From UBA2386 sp046306335 (lineage in GTDB: Bacteria; Planctomycetota; UBA1135; UBA2386): 64,000 nt of DNA. The first letter of the stretch is position 1. The number at the start of each line of letters is the position of its first letter. The stretch covers positions 37,514 to 101,513 of the forward strand of contig JBKDXM010000136.1 of the NCBI GenBank assembly GCA_046306335.1, given 5' to 3'. Of this stretch, positions 45,471-54,384 are shown one piece after another. The notes below the pieces were generated by a model that saw only the letters and a list, made by a program, of their open reading frames with translations, did no database searches and was not told the origin of the DNA. The translations under genes and the position numbers were made by a program.

Positions 45471-46592
45471 TCACCAGTCGAGCAGCGAGAAGATCCACGT
45501 GAACGCCGCGTCGAGGGCGACGAGCGTGAACAGCACCGACACCACCGCCGCCGTCGTCGAGCGGCCGACGCCCTCGGCGCCGCCGCGGGCGGCGAGGCCG
45601 CGCTGGCAGGCGACCAGGGCGATCGCGGCGCCGAACACGACGCTCTTCATCAGGCCGGTGCCGACGTCGAGCAGGTCGACCCACAGCTCGAACATCTGCA
45701 CGTACACGACGGCCGGCTGCTGCAGGTAGCCGACCGCGATCGCCATGCCGCCGAGCGTGCCGAGGAAGTCGCCGACGACGGTCAGCACCGGCACGACGAG
45801 CACCAGCACGAGCACGCGCGGCAGCACGAGGAACCGCTGCGGGTCCTGGCCGAGCGTGCGCAGCGCGTCGATCTCCTCGTTGACCTTCATGGTGCCGAGT
45901 TCGGCGGCGAACGCGGCGCCCGAGCGACCGGTCACCAGGATCGCCGTCATCAGCGGGCCGAGCTCGCGCACCACCGACAGCCCCACGAGGCTGGCGAGGA
46001 ACTGGTCGCCGCCGAAGCGGTGCAGCTGGATCGCGCCCTGCAGGCCGAGGATCGCGCCGACCAGGAAGTTGATCAGCATGATGATCGGCAGGCCGTCGGT
46101 GCCGGCGCGCTCGACCAGCGAGCCGAACTCGCCGAAGTGGATCGAACGCGGCTGCCGGACGGCGCGCGCGAGCGCCCAGCACAGGTCGCCGAGGAACGCG
46201 AACACCGACTGCCACGACCGCCACAGGTCGTGGGCGAAGTCGCCGACGTCGGCCAGCAGCGCGTGCGGCCGCGGCGGCGACGCCGGTTCGGGCTGCGGCG
46301 GGCCGCCGTACAGTTCCAGCACGCGCGCGACGTCGCCCGTCGCGCCGGCGAGTTCGCAAACGCGGCCGCGCCCGACGCGTTCGTCGCGCACGGCGTAGAG
46401 CAGCGCCGCGCCGCCGCCGTCGAGGCGCTCGACGCCGGCCAAGTCGATCCGCGCCGTCTCGGCCGCCGCGACCGCGTCGCGCAGTTCGCGCCACAGCCGC
46501 GAGCCGTCGGCGAGCGTGACGACGCCCGCCAACTCGACCACGCGGTCGCCAGCGCCGCCGCTGGCGGTCAATCGGAAGCCCGGAGACGGCAT
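45471..46592 (-). CDS. mlaE: MlaE permease with N-terminal STAS domain
   Basis: This 373-residue protein has a STAS-like domain (about 5-95; RVVELAGVVTLADGSRLW and ARIDLAGVERLDGGGAALLYA) followed by the MlaE permease: RSIHFGEFGSLVERAGTDGLPIIMLINFLVGAILG, GRSGAAFAAELGTMKVNEEIDAL and about five membrane helices. In Escherichia coli the STAS function is a separate protein, MlaB; here it is fused, as in several other phyla. The start ATG is 14 bp after the CBS gene. It is the membrane core of the lipid transporter. Confidence 0.92.
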   Translation of the reverse strand: MPSPGFRLTASGGAGDRVVELAGVVTLADGSRLWRELRDAVAAAETARIDLAGVERLDGGGAALLYAVRDERVGRGRVCELAGATGDVARVLELYGGPPQPEPASPPRPHALLADVGDFAHDLWRSWQSVFAFLGDLCWALARAVRQPRSIHFGEFGSLVERAGTDGLPIIMLINFLVGAILGLQGAIQLHRFGGDQFLASLVGLSVVRELGPLMTAILVTGRSGAAFAAELGTMKVNEEIDALRTLGQDPQRFLVLPRVLVLVLVVPVLTVVGDFLGTLGGMAIAVGYLQQPAVVYVQMFELWVDLLDVGTGLMKSVVFGAAIALVACQRGLAARGGAEGVGRSTTAAVVSVLFTLVALDAAFTWIFSLLDW

Positions 46593-46606
46593 CGCAGCAG
46601 CGCGCC

Positions 46607-47203
46607 CTAGGCCTTGCGGCCCTTCGGCTTGCCGGCCTTGGCCACGGTGCGCGCCTTGGCGGCGGCCGCGCGGCCCGCCTTCGCCGGCGGCGTCGCCGCA
46701 GCGACCGCAGGGTTGCCGGCCGCCGGCGGCAGCGGCTGCGCCGGCGCCGCAGCGGCCTGCTGCCCGCGCGGGGCGGCGATCGCGGCGAGCGCCTGCACGA
46801 CGCCGTCGGGCGAGAGGGCGTGCGGGTGCGCGGCCGCTTGGCGCACGAGGTCGCTGCTGGACACCACGCCGATGCAGACGCCGCGGGCGTCGACCACCGG
46901 CAGGCGATGGACCTGCTGCGCCGCCATCGCCGCCAGCGCGGTGGCGAGGTCGTCGTCGGGGCGCGCGGTGTGGACCTTGCGCGCCATCGCGACGGTGACC
47001 GGGATCTCGGCCAGCGTCCGCCCCTGCGTGAAGGCCGCCATGCAGATGTCGCGGTCGGTGAGCATGCCGACGACCGCACCGTTGCCGTCGACCACGGGCA
47101 CGGCGCCGCAGTCGCGATCCCACAGCACGCGCGCCGCCGCATCCAGCCGATCGCCCAGCCGCACGACGCGCACGTCGCGGCTCATCAGGTCCTTGAGGGT
47201 CAT
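46607..47203 (-). CDS. CBS-pair protein with basic Ala/Lys-rich tail
   Basis: The 198-residue protein has two CBS domains: TLKDLMSRDVRVVRLGDRLD...VVGMLTDRDICMA (about 2-58) and AMARKVHTARPDDDL...GVVSSSDLVRQA (about 72-125). The tail (about 140-198) is Ala/Pro/Lys-rich, ending in repeats like AAAAKARTVAKAGKPKGRKA, histone-H1-like in composition. CBS pairs bind adenine nucleotides; the tail could bind nucleic acid. It heads the Mla operon by 14-bp spacing, so it may modulate transport, which is inference. Confidence 0.82.
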   Translation of the reverse strand: MTLKDLMSRDVRVVRLGDRLDAAARVLWDRDCGAVPVVDGNGAVVGMLTDRDICMAAFTQGRTLAEIPVTVAMARKVHTARPDDDLATALAAMAAQQVHRLPVVDARGVCIGVVSSSDLVRQAAAHPHALSPDGVVQALAAIAAPRGQQAAAAPAQPLPPAAGNPAVAAATPPAKAGRAAAAKARTVAKAGKPKGRKA

Positions 47204-47309
47204 GCCGCGATCATGCCGACGCCGTCGGAACCGCGCATCATCCTTCCGGCCGCGGTCGCCGGCGACGACGCGCCCTTGCCGGCGGCCTCGCGAACGCGAC
47301 ACTGCCGGC

Positions 47310-48590
47310 ATGCCGCCGCCCCCGCCGCCGTCCCGCCTGCGCGCCGCGGCCTGGGTGCTCTACGACCTCGCCAACACGGTCTATGCGGCGACGGTGACCT
47401 TCCTGTTCACGCCGTACGCCAAGCAGGCGCTCGGCGGCGACCTGCGCGGCGTCGGCCTCGTGCAATTCGCCTCGATGGCGCTCGCCGGCCTGCTGGTGCC
47501 GGTCTTCGGCGCGCTGCTCGACCAGACTGCCCGAACGCGGGGCTACCTGACGATCGCGACGCTGCTGTGCATCGCCGCCACCGCCGCGTTCGGCGCCGAC
47601 GTCGCGCCCGGCTGGCTGCTGGCCGCCTTCTTCGTCGCCAACGTCGCCTACAACCTGGGCCTGTTGTTCTACAACGCGCTGCTGCCGGCGGTCGCAGCAC
47701 CCGGCGGCGAGGGACGGCTCAGCGGGATCGGCACCGGCGTCGGGTACTTCGGCACGATCGTCGTGCTGGCCGTGCTGATGCCGCTGCCGGTCGGCGACGC
47801 GGCGCGATTCCCGCTGGCGGCGCTGCTGTTCCTGGTCACCGCCGCGCCGTGCCTGCTGCTGGTGCGCGATCCGCGGCGACCGCGCGGCAACGGCTCGACC
47901 GCGGCGGTCCGCGCGGCGTTCCGGCAGCTCGGCGCGACCCTGCGCGACCTGCCGCGGCAGCGCGCGCTGCTGTGGTTCCTGGTCGGCAACTTCTGCCTCG
48001 TCGACGTGCTCAACACGGCGGTGCTCTACTTCGCCGACTTCACCGCCTCGGTGTTCCGGGCCAGCGCGGCGCAGGGGCCGCTGCGGCTGCTCGGCGTCGA
48101 GTTCGCCGGCGACGGCGGGCTGCGCGACTTCGTCATCGTGCTCGGCCTGCTGCTCAACGGCCTCGCGCTCGTCTTCGGCCTCGTGCAGGGTCCGCTCAGC
48201 GACCGTGCGCCGCTCGCCGTCATGCGCAGCAGCGGCGTCGCCCTGCTGGTGGCGCTCGGCGGCGGCGCGCTGTTCGGCGGCGTGTCCGAACTCGGCTACG
48301 CGCTCACGCTCGTCGTCGCCGGCGCCTACGGCCTCGCGGGCATCTGGACCGCCGGCCGCACCGTCGTCGTGCAGTTGGCGCCACCCGAGCGCGTCGGCGA
48401 GTACTTCGGCCTCTACGGCATCACCGTCAAGCTGTCCGTCGTCGGCGGCGCCGTGTACGGCCTCGTCGAGTACCACGCCGGCGCGAAGCCGGCGATGCTG
48501 GCGCAGGGCGCGCAGTTGTTGATCGGGCTGCTGTGCCTCGCCATGGTGCGCGTCCCCGCCGACCGCCCGGCGACTGCCCCGCCTCGATGA
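47310..48590 (+). CDS. MFS transporter, UMF1 family
   Basis: This 426-residue membrane protein has twelve predicted helices. The N-terminal AAWVLYDLANTVYAATVTF and the absence of a classic sugar-porter signature fit the UMF1 (Atg22-like) branch of MFS. The cytosolic loop LLVRDPRRPRGNGS separates the halves. The substrate is unknown; a polar metabolite is typical of the superfamily. The ATG follows the CBS gene divergently, and the stop overlaps the acyltransferase ATG (ATGA). Confidence 0.85.
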   Translation: MPPPPPPSRLRAAAWVLYDLANTVYAATVTFLFTPYAKQALGGDLRGVGLVQFASMALAGLLVPVFGALLDQTARTRGYLTIATLLCIAATAAFGADVAPGWLLAAFFVANVAYNLGLLFYNALLPAVAAPGGEGRLSGIGTGVGYFGTIVVLAVLMPLPVGDAARFPLAALLFLVTAAPCLLLVRDPRRPRGNGSTAAVRAAFRQLGATLRDLPRQRALLWFLVGNFCLVDVLNTAVLYFADFTASVFRASAAQGPLRLLGVEFAGDGGLRDFVIVLGLLLNGLALVFGLVQGPLSDRAPLAVMRSSGVALLVALGGGALFGGVSELGYALTLVVAGAYGLAGIWTAGRTVVVQLAPPERVGEYFGLYGITVKLSVVGGAVYGLVEYHAGAKPAMLAQGAQLLIGLLCLAMVRVPADRPATAPPR

Positions 48591-49576
48591 GCGACGACGA
48601 CGACGACCCGCAGCGCCCGCCGCGCGAAGCCCTGTGGCAGCGCCTCGCCGCCGGCTTCGTGGCCGCGCTGATCGCCGTCGTCGGCGCGCTGCCGACGGCG
48701 ATCGCGTACGGCTTCGGCACGCTGCTGGCCGTGCCGTGGTTCCTGTGGTGGTGCGTCAACGACCGCGGCGGCCGCCGCACCAGCGGCTACTGGCGCAACT
48801 GCCGCATCGCCTTCCGTCCTGGCGCGCCGCTCGGCGCGCAGCGGCCGGCGGGCCACCTGTGGCGTTGGTCGCGGCACATCGCCTGGATCGCGATCGACTT
48901 CTGCCGCATGCGGCGCATCACCAAGGCGAACGTCGCCGACCACGTCGACCTCGCCGAGTTCGCGCGGCTGCAGACGGTCTTCGCGCAGGGCAAGGGCCTG
49001 ATCTGCGCCACCGGCCACATCGGCGTGTGGGACGTCGCCGGCCACGCCGCCGGCCTGCTCGGCGTGCCGCTGACCAGCGTGTTCCGGCCGAGCCCGCTGC
49101 CGGCGCTCAACCGCCTGATCGAGCGCCTGCGCACCGGCACCGGGCAGACCGTCGTCGCGCGCAAGAACGTGCTGCGCACGCTGCTGCGCGTGCTCGAACG
49201 CCAGGAGGCAGTTGGCATCCTCGCCGACGGCGGCGGCAAACACAGCGCCGTCGAAGCGCCGTTCCTCGGCGCGGCCTCGAAGACCGTCGCCAGCCCAGCA
49301 CTGCTGCACCTCGCCACCGGCGCGCCCATCGCCGTCGTCGCCGTGCTGCGCACCGGCCCGATGCGCTACAAGCTGCGCGTCTACGACGTGATCGAGGGTG
49401 TTGGCACCGGCGACCGCGAGGCGGACATGCTGGCGATCACCGCGCGGGTGAATCGCGGCCTGACCCAGGCCGTCGCCGAGGCGCCGGAGCAGTGGTTCTG
49501 GCAGAGCCGCCGCTTTCGCCACCGGCCGCCGGGCGAAACACCCGGACCCGACGGCCTGCCGCCGCTGCTGGGTTGA
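48587..49576 (+). CDS. LpxL/HtrB-type lysophospholipid or lipid A acyltransferase
   Basis: The 329-residue protein has an N-terminal membrane helix (about 22-50) and the acyltransferase motif HIGVWD (H-x4-D) in ATGHIGVWDVAGH, followed by TSVFRPSPLPALNRLIERLR, GILADGGGKH and LHLATGAPIAVVAVLR, the standard LpxL order. It transfers a secondary acyl chain, probably to lipid A, which supports an outer membrane with LPS-like lipid. It is coupled to the MFS gene by an ATGA overlap. Confidence 0.88.
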   Translation: MSDDDDDPQRPPREALWQRLAAGFVAALIAVVGALPTAIAYGFGTLLAVPWFLWWCVNDRGGRRTSGYWRNCRIAFRPGAPLGAQRPAGHLWRWSRHIAWIAIDFCRMRRITKANVADHVDLAEFARLQTVFAQGKGLICATGHIGVWDVAGHAAGLLGVPLTSVFRPSPLPALNRLIERLRTGTGQTVVARKNVLRTLLRVLERQEAVGILADGGGKHSAVEAPFLGAASKTVASPALLHLATGAPIAVVAVLRTGPMRYKLRVYDVIEGVGTGDREADMLAITARVNRGLTQAVAEAPEQWFWQSRRFRHRPPGETPGPDGLPPLLG

Positions 49577-49631
49577 GCCGCCGGCGACAAGGCCGGTTTC
49601 CCCGCGCCAGCCACTCCCTCCGGCCGGCCGT

Positions 49632-49650
49632 CTTAACGCTTCCTTCACGC
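49632..49650 (+). promoter_or_regulatory. Candidate Pho box upstream of pstS
   Basis: CTTAACGC and CTTCACGC are direct repeats exactly 11 bp apart, the helical spacing of PhoB-type binding sites, 81 bp before the pstS ATG. The motif lies in an otherwise GC-only stretch and precedes a complete phosphate transport operon. PhoB/PhoR genes are not in the window. Confidence 0.5.
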
Positions 49651-49730
49651 AACTCGCGTGTTGGCTTCATCGAGCCCGCGATGCTGCCCTGGCGCAATTC
49701 TGCCACCCAACCCACCGGACCCCGACCCGC

Positions 49731-50585
49731 ATGAAGCTCCCACTCGTCCTCGCCTTCGCCAGCACGCTGACCGTCGCCTGCGGCAGCGGCCAGAAGGAGA
49801 TCCAGAACCTCGGCTCCGACACCATGCTGGAGGTCGCCGGCGCGCTCGCCGAGGCCTACCAGAAGGTCAAGCCCGAGGTCGTCGTCTCGGTGTCGGGCGG
49901 CGGCTCGGGTGTCGGCATCGCGGCGATGATGTCAGGCGACGTCGACATCGCCAACAGCAGCCGCAAGATGAAGGAGAAGGAGGAGGACGAGGCCAAGAAG
50001 CAAGGCTACGCGCCGGTGCACACCTCGATCGGCTTCGATGGCATCGCCATCTACGTGCACAAGGACAACCCGCTGCAATCGATCACGCTGGAGCAGCTCA
50101 AGGAGCTGTTCGGCGACGGCGGCAAGCTGACCAGGTGGAGCGAGCTCGGCGTCAAGCTCGGCGACGACGCCGACCCGGTGGTGCTGGCGAGCCGCCAGAA
50201 CAACAGCGGCACGTACGAGTTCTTCCGCGAGGCGGTGCTCGGCGGCGACAAGGGCCGCTTCAAGGCCAACTGCAACAACCTCAACGGCAGCAAGGACGTC
50301 GTCGACTTCTGCGCCAAGACGAAGAGCGCCATCGGTTACAGCGGCATCGCCTACGCCACCGACCAGGTCCGCATCGTGCCGGTCGTCAAGTCCGCGGGCG
50401 GCCCGCCGGTCCTGCCGACCGTCGCGACCGTGCTCGACGGCAGCTACGGCATCCGCCGCCCCCTGTACATGATCACCAAGGGCGACGCCGCGGGCGACGT
50501 CAAGGGTTACCTCGACTGGATCGTCAGCGACGCCGGCCAGAAGGTGCTGCAGGACAAGGGGTACATCCCGCTGCGCAAGCTCTGA
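49731..50585 (+). CDS. pstS: Phosphate-binding protein PstS (lipoprotein-like)
   Basis: The 284-residue product has a short signal with candidate lipobox TVAC (Cys17), then the phosphate-binding pattern: LGSDTMLEVAGALAEAY, SGGGSGVGIAAM, ANSSRKM, GFDGIAIYVHKDNPL and RQNNSGTYEFFREAVL. The Ser/Thr/Asp-rich loops bind phosphate in PstS. It delivers phosphate to PstC/PstA. It is the first gene of the operon, preceded by a candidate Pho box. The lipobox -3 residue is Thr, so lipidation is likely but not certain. Confidence 0.92.
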   Translation: MKLPLVLAFASTLTVACGSGQKEIQNLGSDTMLEVAGALAEAYQKVKPEVVVSVSGGGSGVGIAAMMSGDVDIANSSRKMKEKEEDEAKKQGYAPVHTSIGFDGIAIYVHKDNPLQSITLEQLKELFGDGGKLTRWSELGVKLGDDADPVVLASRQNNSGTYEFFREAVLGGDKGRFKANCNNLNGSKDVVDFCAKTKSAIGYSGIAYATDQVRIVPVVKSAGGPPVLPTVATVLDGSYGIRRPLYMITKGDAAGDVKGYLDWIVSDAGQKVLQDKGYIPLRKL

Positions 50586-50700
50586 TCGCCGCCGGACCGG
50601 CCGCCATTTCGTGCTCGACGCGCGCGCCGCGCCCGGTTCGCATGCTGCGCGCAGGCCGGCCGAAGCGGCCGCGAACCCCGACCCCACCCCACGCATCGCC

Positions 50701-51759
50701 GTGTCCCACTACGAAGAACGTCTCCAGCGCGACCTGAACTGGATCCAGGACCTCGTCGGAATCATCGGCCAGGCGATCAGCAAGGCGATCGACGACGCCG
50801 CGACGTCCGTGCTGCGCGTCGACAAGGACCTCGCCGCCGCGACGGTGCTCGGCGACTACACGATCAACCGGCAGACACGCGAACTCGACCGCCTCTGCCA
50901 CGCCTTCGTCGCCCGCCACCTGCCGAGCGCCGGCCACCTGCGCTACGTCTCGGCGGTGCTGCGGCTCAACATCGCGCTGGAGCGCATCGGCGACTACGCC
51001 GCCACCATCTCTCGCAGCGCCGCGCAGCTGACGGCGCAACCGCCGGCGGTCGTGGCGCGCGACATCGAGATGATGAACGAGCAGGCGCGGCGCATGCTGG
51101 TCGACGGCCTGCGCAGCTTCCAGCAGAAGGACGTCGCGGTCGCCAACGCCACGCTGGCGTCGGCGGCGCAGTTCGCGCGCTACTTCGACAAGGTGTTCGC
51201 CGACCTCGTCAAGGAAGGCGAGACCGACAGCCGGCCCGTCAGCGAACTGTTCTCGCTGATGGCGACGCTCAACCGCCTGGAGCGCGTGATCCACCAGGCC
51301 AAGAACATCTGCGAGGAGACGATCTTCGTCGCCACCGGCAAGACCAAGGGCGAGAAGACCTTCCAGATCCTGTTCGTCGACGGCAAGAACGACGGCCTGA
51401 GCCAGCTGGCCGAGCACTTCACGCGCAAGGCCTTCCCGCAGAGCGGCCGCTACCGCAGCGCCGGGTGGGAAGCCGCCGAGGAGATCGATCCGGCGTGGGC
51501 GCGCTTCGCGCAGACGGTAGGCGTCGACCTGCAAAAGGCTTGGCCGACGACGCTCGCCAGCCTGCAACCGCAGCTCGACGAGTACCAGGTGATCGTCGGC
51601 TTCGGCAAGGAGTCGCGCGACAAGGTCGGCAGGGTGCCGTTCCACACCACGATGGTGGTCTGGGACGTGCCGGCCGGCGAGCCCGAGGCGCGCTACCGCA
51701 ACCTGACGCCGCGCGTGCGCGAGCTGATGGAGCAGCTGCGCGGCGAACAAGCGAGCTGA
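50701..51759 (+). CDS. phoU: PhoU fused to a degenerate low-molecular-weight phosphatase-like domain
   Basis: Residues 1-213 form two PhoU three-helix repeats, with LNIALERIGDYAATI in the first and LERVIHQAKNICEETIFV in the second. PhoU restrains Pst uptake and signals to PhoR. A second domain (about 220-345) resembles LMW phosphotyrosine phosphatase/arsenate reductase: FQILFVDGKNDGLSQLAEHF occupies the place of the LFVC-x5-RS loop, but Cys and Arg are missing, so it should be catalytically dead. GTG at VSHYEERL is preferred; an in-frame ATG 30 codons upstream would add a low-complexity stretch. It lies between pstS and pstC, an unusual order. Confidence 0.85.
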   Translation: MSHYEERLQRDLNWIQDLVGIIGQAISKAIDDAATSVLRVDKDLAAATVLGDYTINRQTRELDRLCHAFVARHLPSAGHLRYVSAVLRLNIALERIGDYAATISRSAAQLTAQPPAVVARDIEMMNEQARRMLVDGLRSFQQKDVAVANATLASAAQFARYFDKVFADLVKEGETDSRPVSELFSLMATLNRLERVIHQAKNICEETIFVATGKTKGEKTFQILFVDGKNDGLSQLAEHFTRKAFPQSGRYRSAGWEAAEEIDPAWARFAQTVGVDLQKAWPTTLASLQPQLDEYQVIVGFGKESRDKVGRVPFHTTMVVWDVPAGEPEARYRNLTPRVRELMEQLRGEQAS

Positions 51760-51761
51760 AC

Positions 51762-52712
51762 GTGACCACTGCCACGCCACCACCGACGCCGCACCTCGGG
51801 CAGCCCGCCTGGGCCACCGCCCTCGACACCCGCAACCGGGCGTGGTGGAACGACCTCGCGATGCGCGGCGTCGTGCTGGCCGGCGGCATGTCGGCGATCC
51901 TCTTCATCGTCGCGATCTTCGGCTTCATCGCCAGCCAGGGCTTCGAGTTCATCGTCAACCGCCTCGACCTCGGCGAACTGCTGCTCGGGGTGCGCTGGGA
52001 GCCGACGGTCGAGCCGCCGGTGTACGGCGCGCTGCCGCTGATCGCCGGCACCGGCTGGATCACCGCGGTCGCGATGGCGATCGCGGTGCCGCTCGCCTTC
52101 GGCGCGGCGATCTACGTCGGCGAGTTCGCGCACGGCAAGCAGCGCGAGTGGCTCAAGATCGGCATCGAGCTGCTCGCGGCGATCCCGTCGGTCGTCTGGG
52201 GCGTGATCGGCCTGCACGTGATGAAGCCGCTGATCCAGGAGCTCTTCGGCGTCCAGGTCGGCCTCAACGTGCTCAACGCCGGCATCATCCTCGGCCTGAT
52301 GGCGGCGCCGATCATGGCGACCATCGCCGAGGATGCGCTCAAGGCCGTGCCCGACAGCTACCGCGAAGCCGCCGAGGCGCTCGGCGCCACCAAGTGGCAG
52401 GTGATCTGGAAGGTCGTACTGCCGCACGCGCGCCCCGGCCTGTCCGCCGCCGTGCTGCTCGGCATCGGCCGCGCGTTCGGCGAGACGATCGCCGTGCTGA
52501 TGGCGAGCGGCCACCGGCTGATGATCCCGGAGAGCATCTTCGACTCGGCGGCGACGCTGACGGCGACCATCGCGGCCGAGCTCGGCGAGGCGGCCGTCGG
52601 TGGCGACCACTACCAGGTGCTGTTCGTGCTCGGGATGCTGCTGTTCCTGATCACGTTCGCCATCAACCTGACGGCGGACTGGATCGTGCGCGGCCGGAGG
52701 CGCAAGGCATGA
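51762..52712 (+). CDS. pstC: Phosphate ABC transporter permease PstC
   Basis: The 316-residue permease has six main helices and the motifs LAAIPSVVWGVIGLHVM and the EAA loop SYREAAEALGATKWQVIWKVVLPHARPGLSAAVLLGIGRAFGET (split here across about 205-250), typical of PstC. It forms the inner membrane channel with PstA. The GTG start follows the phoU stop by 2 bp. Its stop overlaps the pstA ATG. Confidence 0.94.
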   Translation: MTTATPPPTPHLGQPAWATALDTRNRAWWNDLAMRGVVLAGGMSAILFIVAIFGFIASQGFEFIVNRLDLGELLLGVRWEPTVEPPVYGALPLIAGTGWITAVAMAIAVPLAFGAAIYVGEFAHGKQREWLKIGIELLAAIPSVVWGVIGLHVMKPLIQELFGVQVGLNVLNAGIILGLMAAPIMATIAEDALKAVPDSYREAAEALGATKWQVIWKVVLPHARPGLSAAVLLGIGRAFGETIAVLMASGHRLMIPESIFDSAATLTATIAAELGEAAVGGDHYQVLFVLGMLLFLITFAINLTADWIVRGRRRKA

Positions 52713-53593
52713 GCCGCGCCAACCCGTTCGTGCCGACGGCGCTCGAAGGCCGCAGCCTCGGGGCCGAGAAGGTCGCCCGCCTGGGCTTCCTCGTCGTCAC
52801 GATGCTGCTGCTGATCCCGGCGCTCGGCATCCTCGCCGTGCTGGTCGTCGAGGGCGCGCCGGGCCTGTCGCTGGCGTTCTTCACCGAGAAGCCGCGCGAG
52901 AACGGCGCCGCCGGCGGCATCGCCACGGCGCTCGTCGGCACCGTCTGGCTGACCGCCGTCGCGCTCGCGATCGCGCTGCCGGTAGGCGTCGCCGCCGCGA
53001 TCTACCTCAGCGAGTACGCGCGCGACAACTGGCTGACGCGCACGATCAACGTCGCCATCGTCAACCTCGCCGGCGTGCCCTCGATCGTGCACGCGCTGTT
53101 CGGCGTCGGCGCGTTCGTTCACTTCCTGCAGTTCGGCAAGTCGATCCTGGCGGCGAGCTGCACGCTGGCGGTCATGACGCTGCCCGTCGTCATCGTCGCC
53201 ACGCGCGAGTCGCTGCAGGCGGTGCCCAAGGCCTTCCGCGAGGCCAGCTGGAACATGGGCGCGACGCGCTGGCAGACCATCTGGCACATCGTGCTGCCGA
53301 ACTCCGGCAGCGGCATCCTGACCGGCCTGATCCTCGTCGTCTGCCGCGCCGTCGGCGAGACCGCGCCGATCATGTTCACCGGCGCGGTGTTCTTCCGGCA
53401 GCTGTACCCGGGCGGCGTCTTCGACAAGACGATGGCGCTGTCGCTGCACCTGTTCAACGTCTCGACGCAGGTCACCAACGTGCCGCGGCACGTGCCGTTC
53501 GCCGTCGCGCTGACCCTGATCATGGTGGTGCTGTCGATGAACGCGCTGGCGATCTGGTTCCGCATGCGGCTGCGCGGGAGGAAGAAGTGGTGA
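52709..53593 (+). CDS. pstA: Phosphate ABC transporter permease PstA
   Basis: This 294-residue permease has six helices, VNLAGVPSIVHALFGVGAFVHF and the coupling loop FREASWNMGATRWQTIWHIVLPNSGSGILTGLI, then CRAVGETAPIMFTGA, all typical of PstA. It pairs with PstC and docks the PstB ATPases. The ATG overlaps the pstC stop (ATGA) and its own stop overlaps the pstB1 GTG. Confidence 0.94.
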   Translation: MSRANPFVPTALEGRSLGAEKVARLGFLVVTMLLLIPALGILAVLVVEGAPGLSLAFFTEKPRENGAAGGIATALVGTVWLTAVALAIALPVGVAAAIYLSEYARDNWLTRTINVAIVNLAGVPSIVHALFGVGAFVHFLQFGKSILAASCTLAVMTLPVVIVATRESLQAVPKAFREASWNMGATRWQTIWHIVLPNSGSGILTGLILVVCRAVGETAPIMFTGAVFFRQLYPGGVFDKTMALSLHLFNVSTQVTNVPRHVPFAVALTLIMVVLSMNALAIWFRMRLRGRKKW

Positions 53594-54384
53594 ACTCCCC
53601 CACCGCGCCGCTCGCCGCGGCGACCGCCACCCCGGCGCTGCTGACCGTGCGCGGCCTGTCGATCCGCTACGGCGCCAAGGTCGCGCTGCAGGACGTCGAC
53701 CTCGACGTCCGGCCCAACGAGATCTTCGGCATCATCGGCCCGGCCAACGCCGGCAAGACCTCGTTCCTGCGCGCGCTCAACCGCATGGACGAGTTCGTCC
53801 CGGACATGCGCGTCGACGGCGCGGTCACCTTCGCCGGCCGCGACCTGCGCACGATCCGCAACCTGTACGCGCTGCGCAGCCACATCGGCGTGGTGTTCCC
53901 GCTGCCGGTCGGCCTGCCGCTGTCGATCTACGACAACGTCGCGCTCGCGCCGCGCCTGCGCGGCGTCAAGGCGAAGTCCGAGCTCGACGGCATCGTCGAG
54001 CGCAGCCTGCGGCGCGCGGCGCTGTGGGACGAGGTCAAGGACCGGCTCAAGAACCTCGGCTCGCTGCTCAGCGGCGGCCAGCAGCAGCGCCTGACGATCG
54101 CGCGCGCGCTGTCGCAGGAGCCCGAGCTGCTGCTGCTCGACGAGTTCTCGATCGCCGTCGACCCCGTGACGACGATGCGCATCGAGGAGGTGCTCAAGGA
54201 ACTGCGCCAGGAGCTGACCATCGTGCTGGTCACCAACCTCGTGCAGCAGGCCCGGCGCCTCGCCGCCCGCACCGCCTTCTTCCTCGGCGGCCGCTGCGTC
54301 GAGCTCGCCGCGACCGAAGACCTGTTCAACGGCGGCGCCAAGGACCAGCGCACGATCGACTACCTGGAGGGACGCTTTGGCTGA
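53590..54384 (+). CDS. pstB1: PstB-like ATPase 1, intact signature but altered Q- and H-loops
   Basis: This 264-residue PstB paralogue has Walker A GPANAGKT (50-57), an intact signature LSGGQQQR (160-167), Walker B LLLLDEF with the catalytic Glu, and the C-terminal YLEGRFG of PstB. Two conserved switches are lost: the Q-loop reads VFPLPVG with Pro104 for Gln, and the H-loop reads VTNL with Asn216 for His. The D-loop is IAVDP rather than SALDP. It probably pairs with the next gene product. The GTG at VNSPTAP gives a GTGA overlap with pstA; another GTG one codon upstream is possible. Confidence 0.9.
   Translation: MNSPTAPLAAATATPALLTVRGLSIRYGAKVALQDVDLDVRPNEIFGIIGPANAGKTSFLRALNRMDEFVPDMRVDGAVTFAGRDLRTIRNLYALRSHIGVVFPLPVGLPLSIYDNVALAPRLRGVKAKSELDGIVERSLRRAALWDEVKDRLKNLGSLLSGGQQQRLTIARALSQEPELLLLDEFSIAVDPVTTMRIEEVLKELRQELTIVLVTNLVQQARRLAARTAFFLGGRCVELAATEDLFNGGAKDQRTIDYLEGRFG

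Noticed and set aside
50611..50700. Upstream in-frame ATG of phoU as the true start.
   Set aside because: It adds 30 low-complexity residues not expected in PhoU; the GTG gives a normal N-terminal helix.
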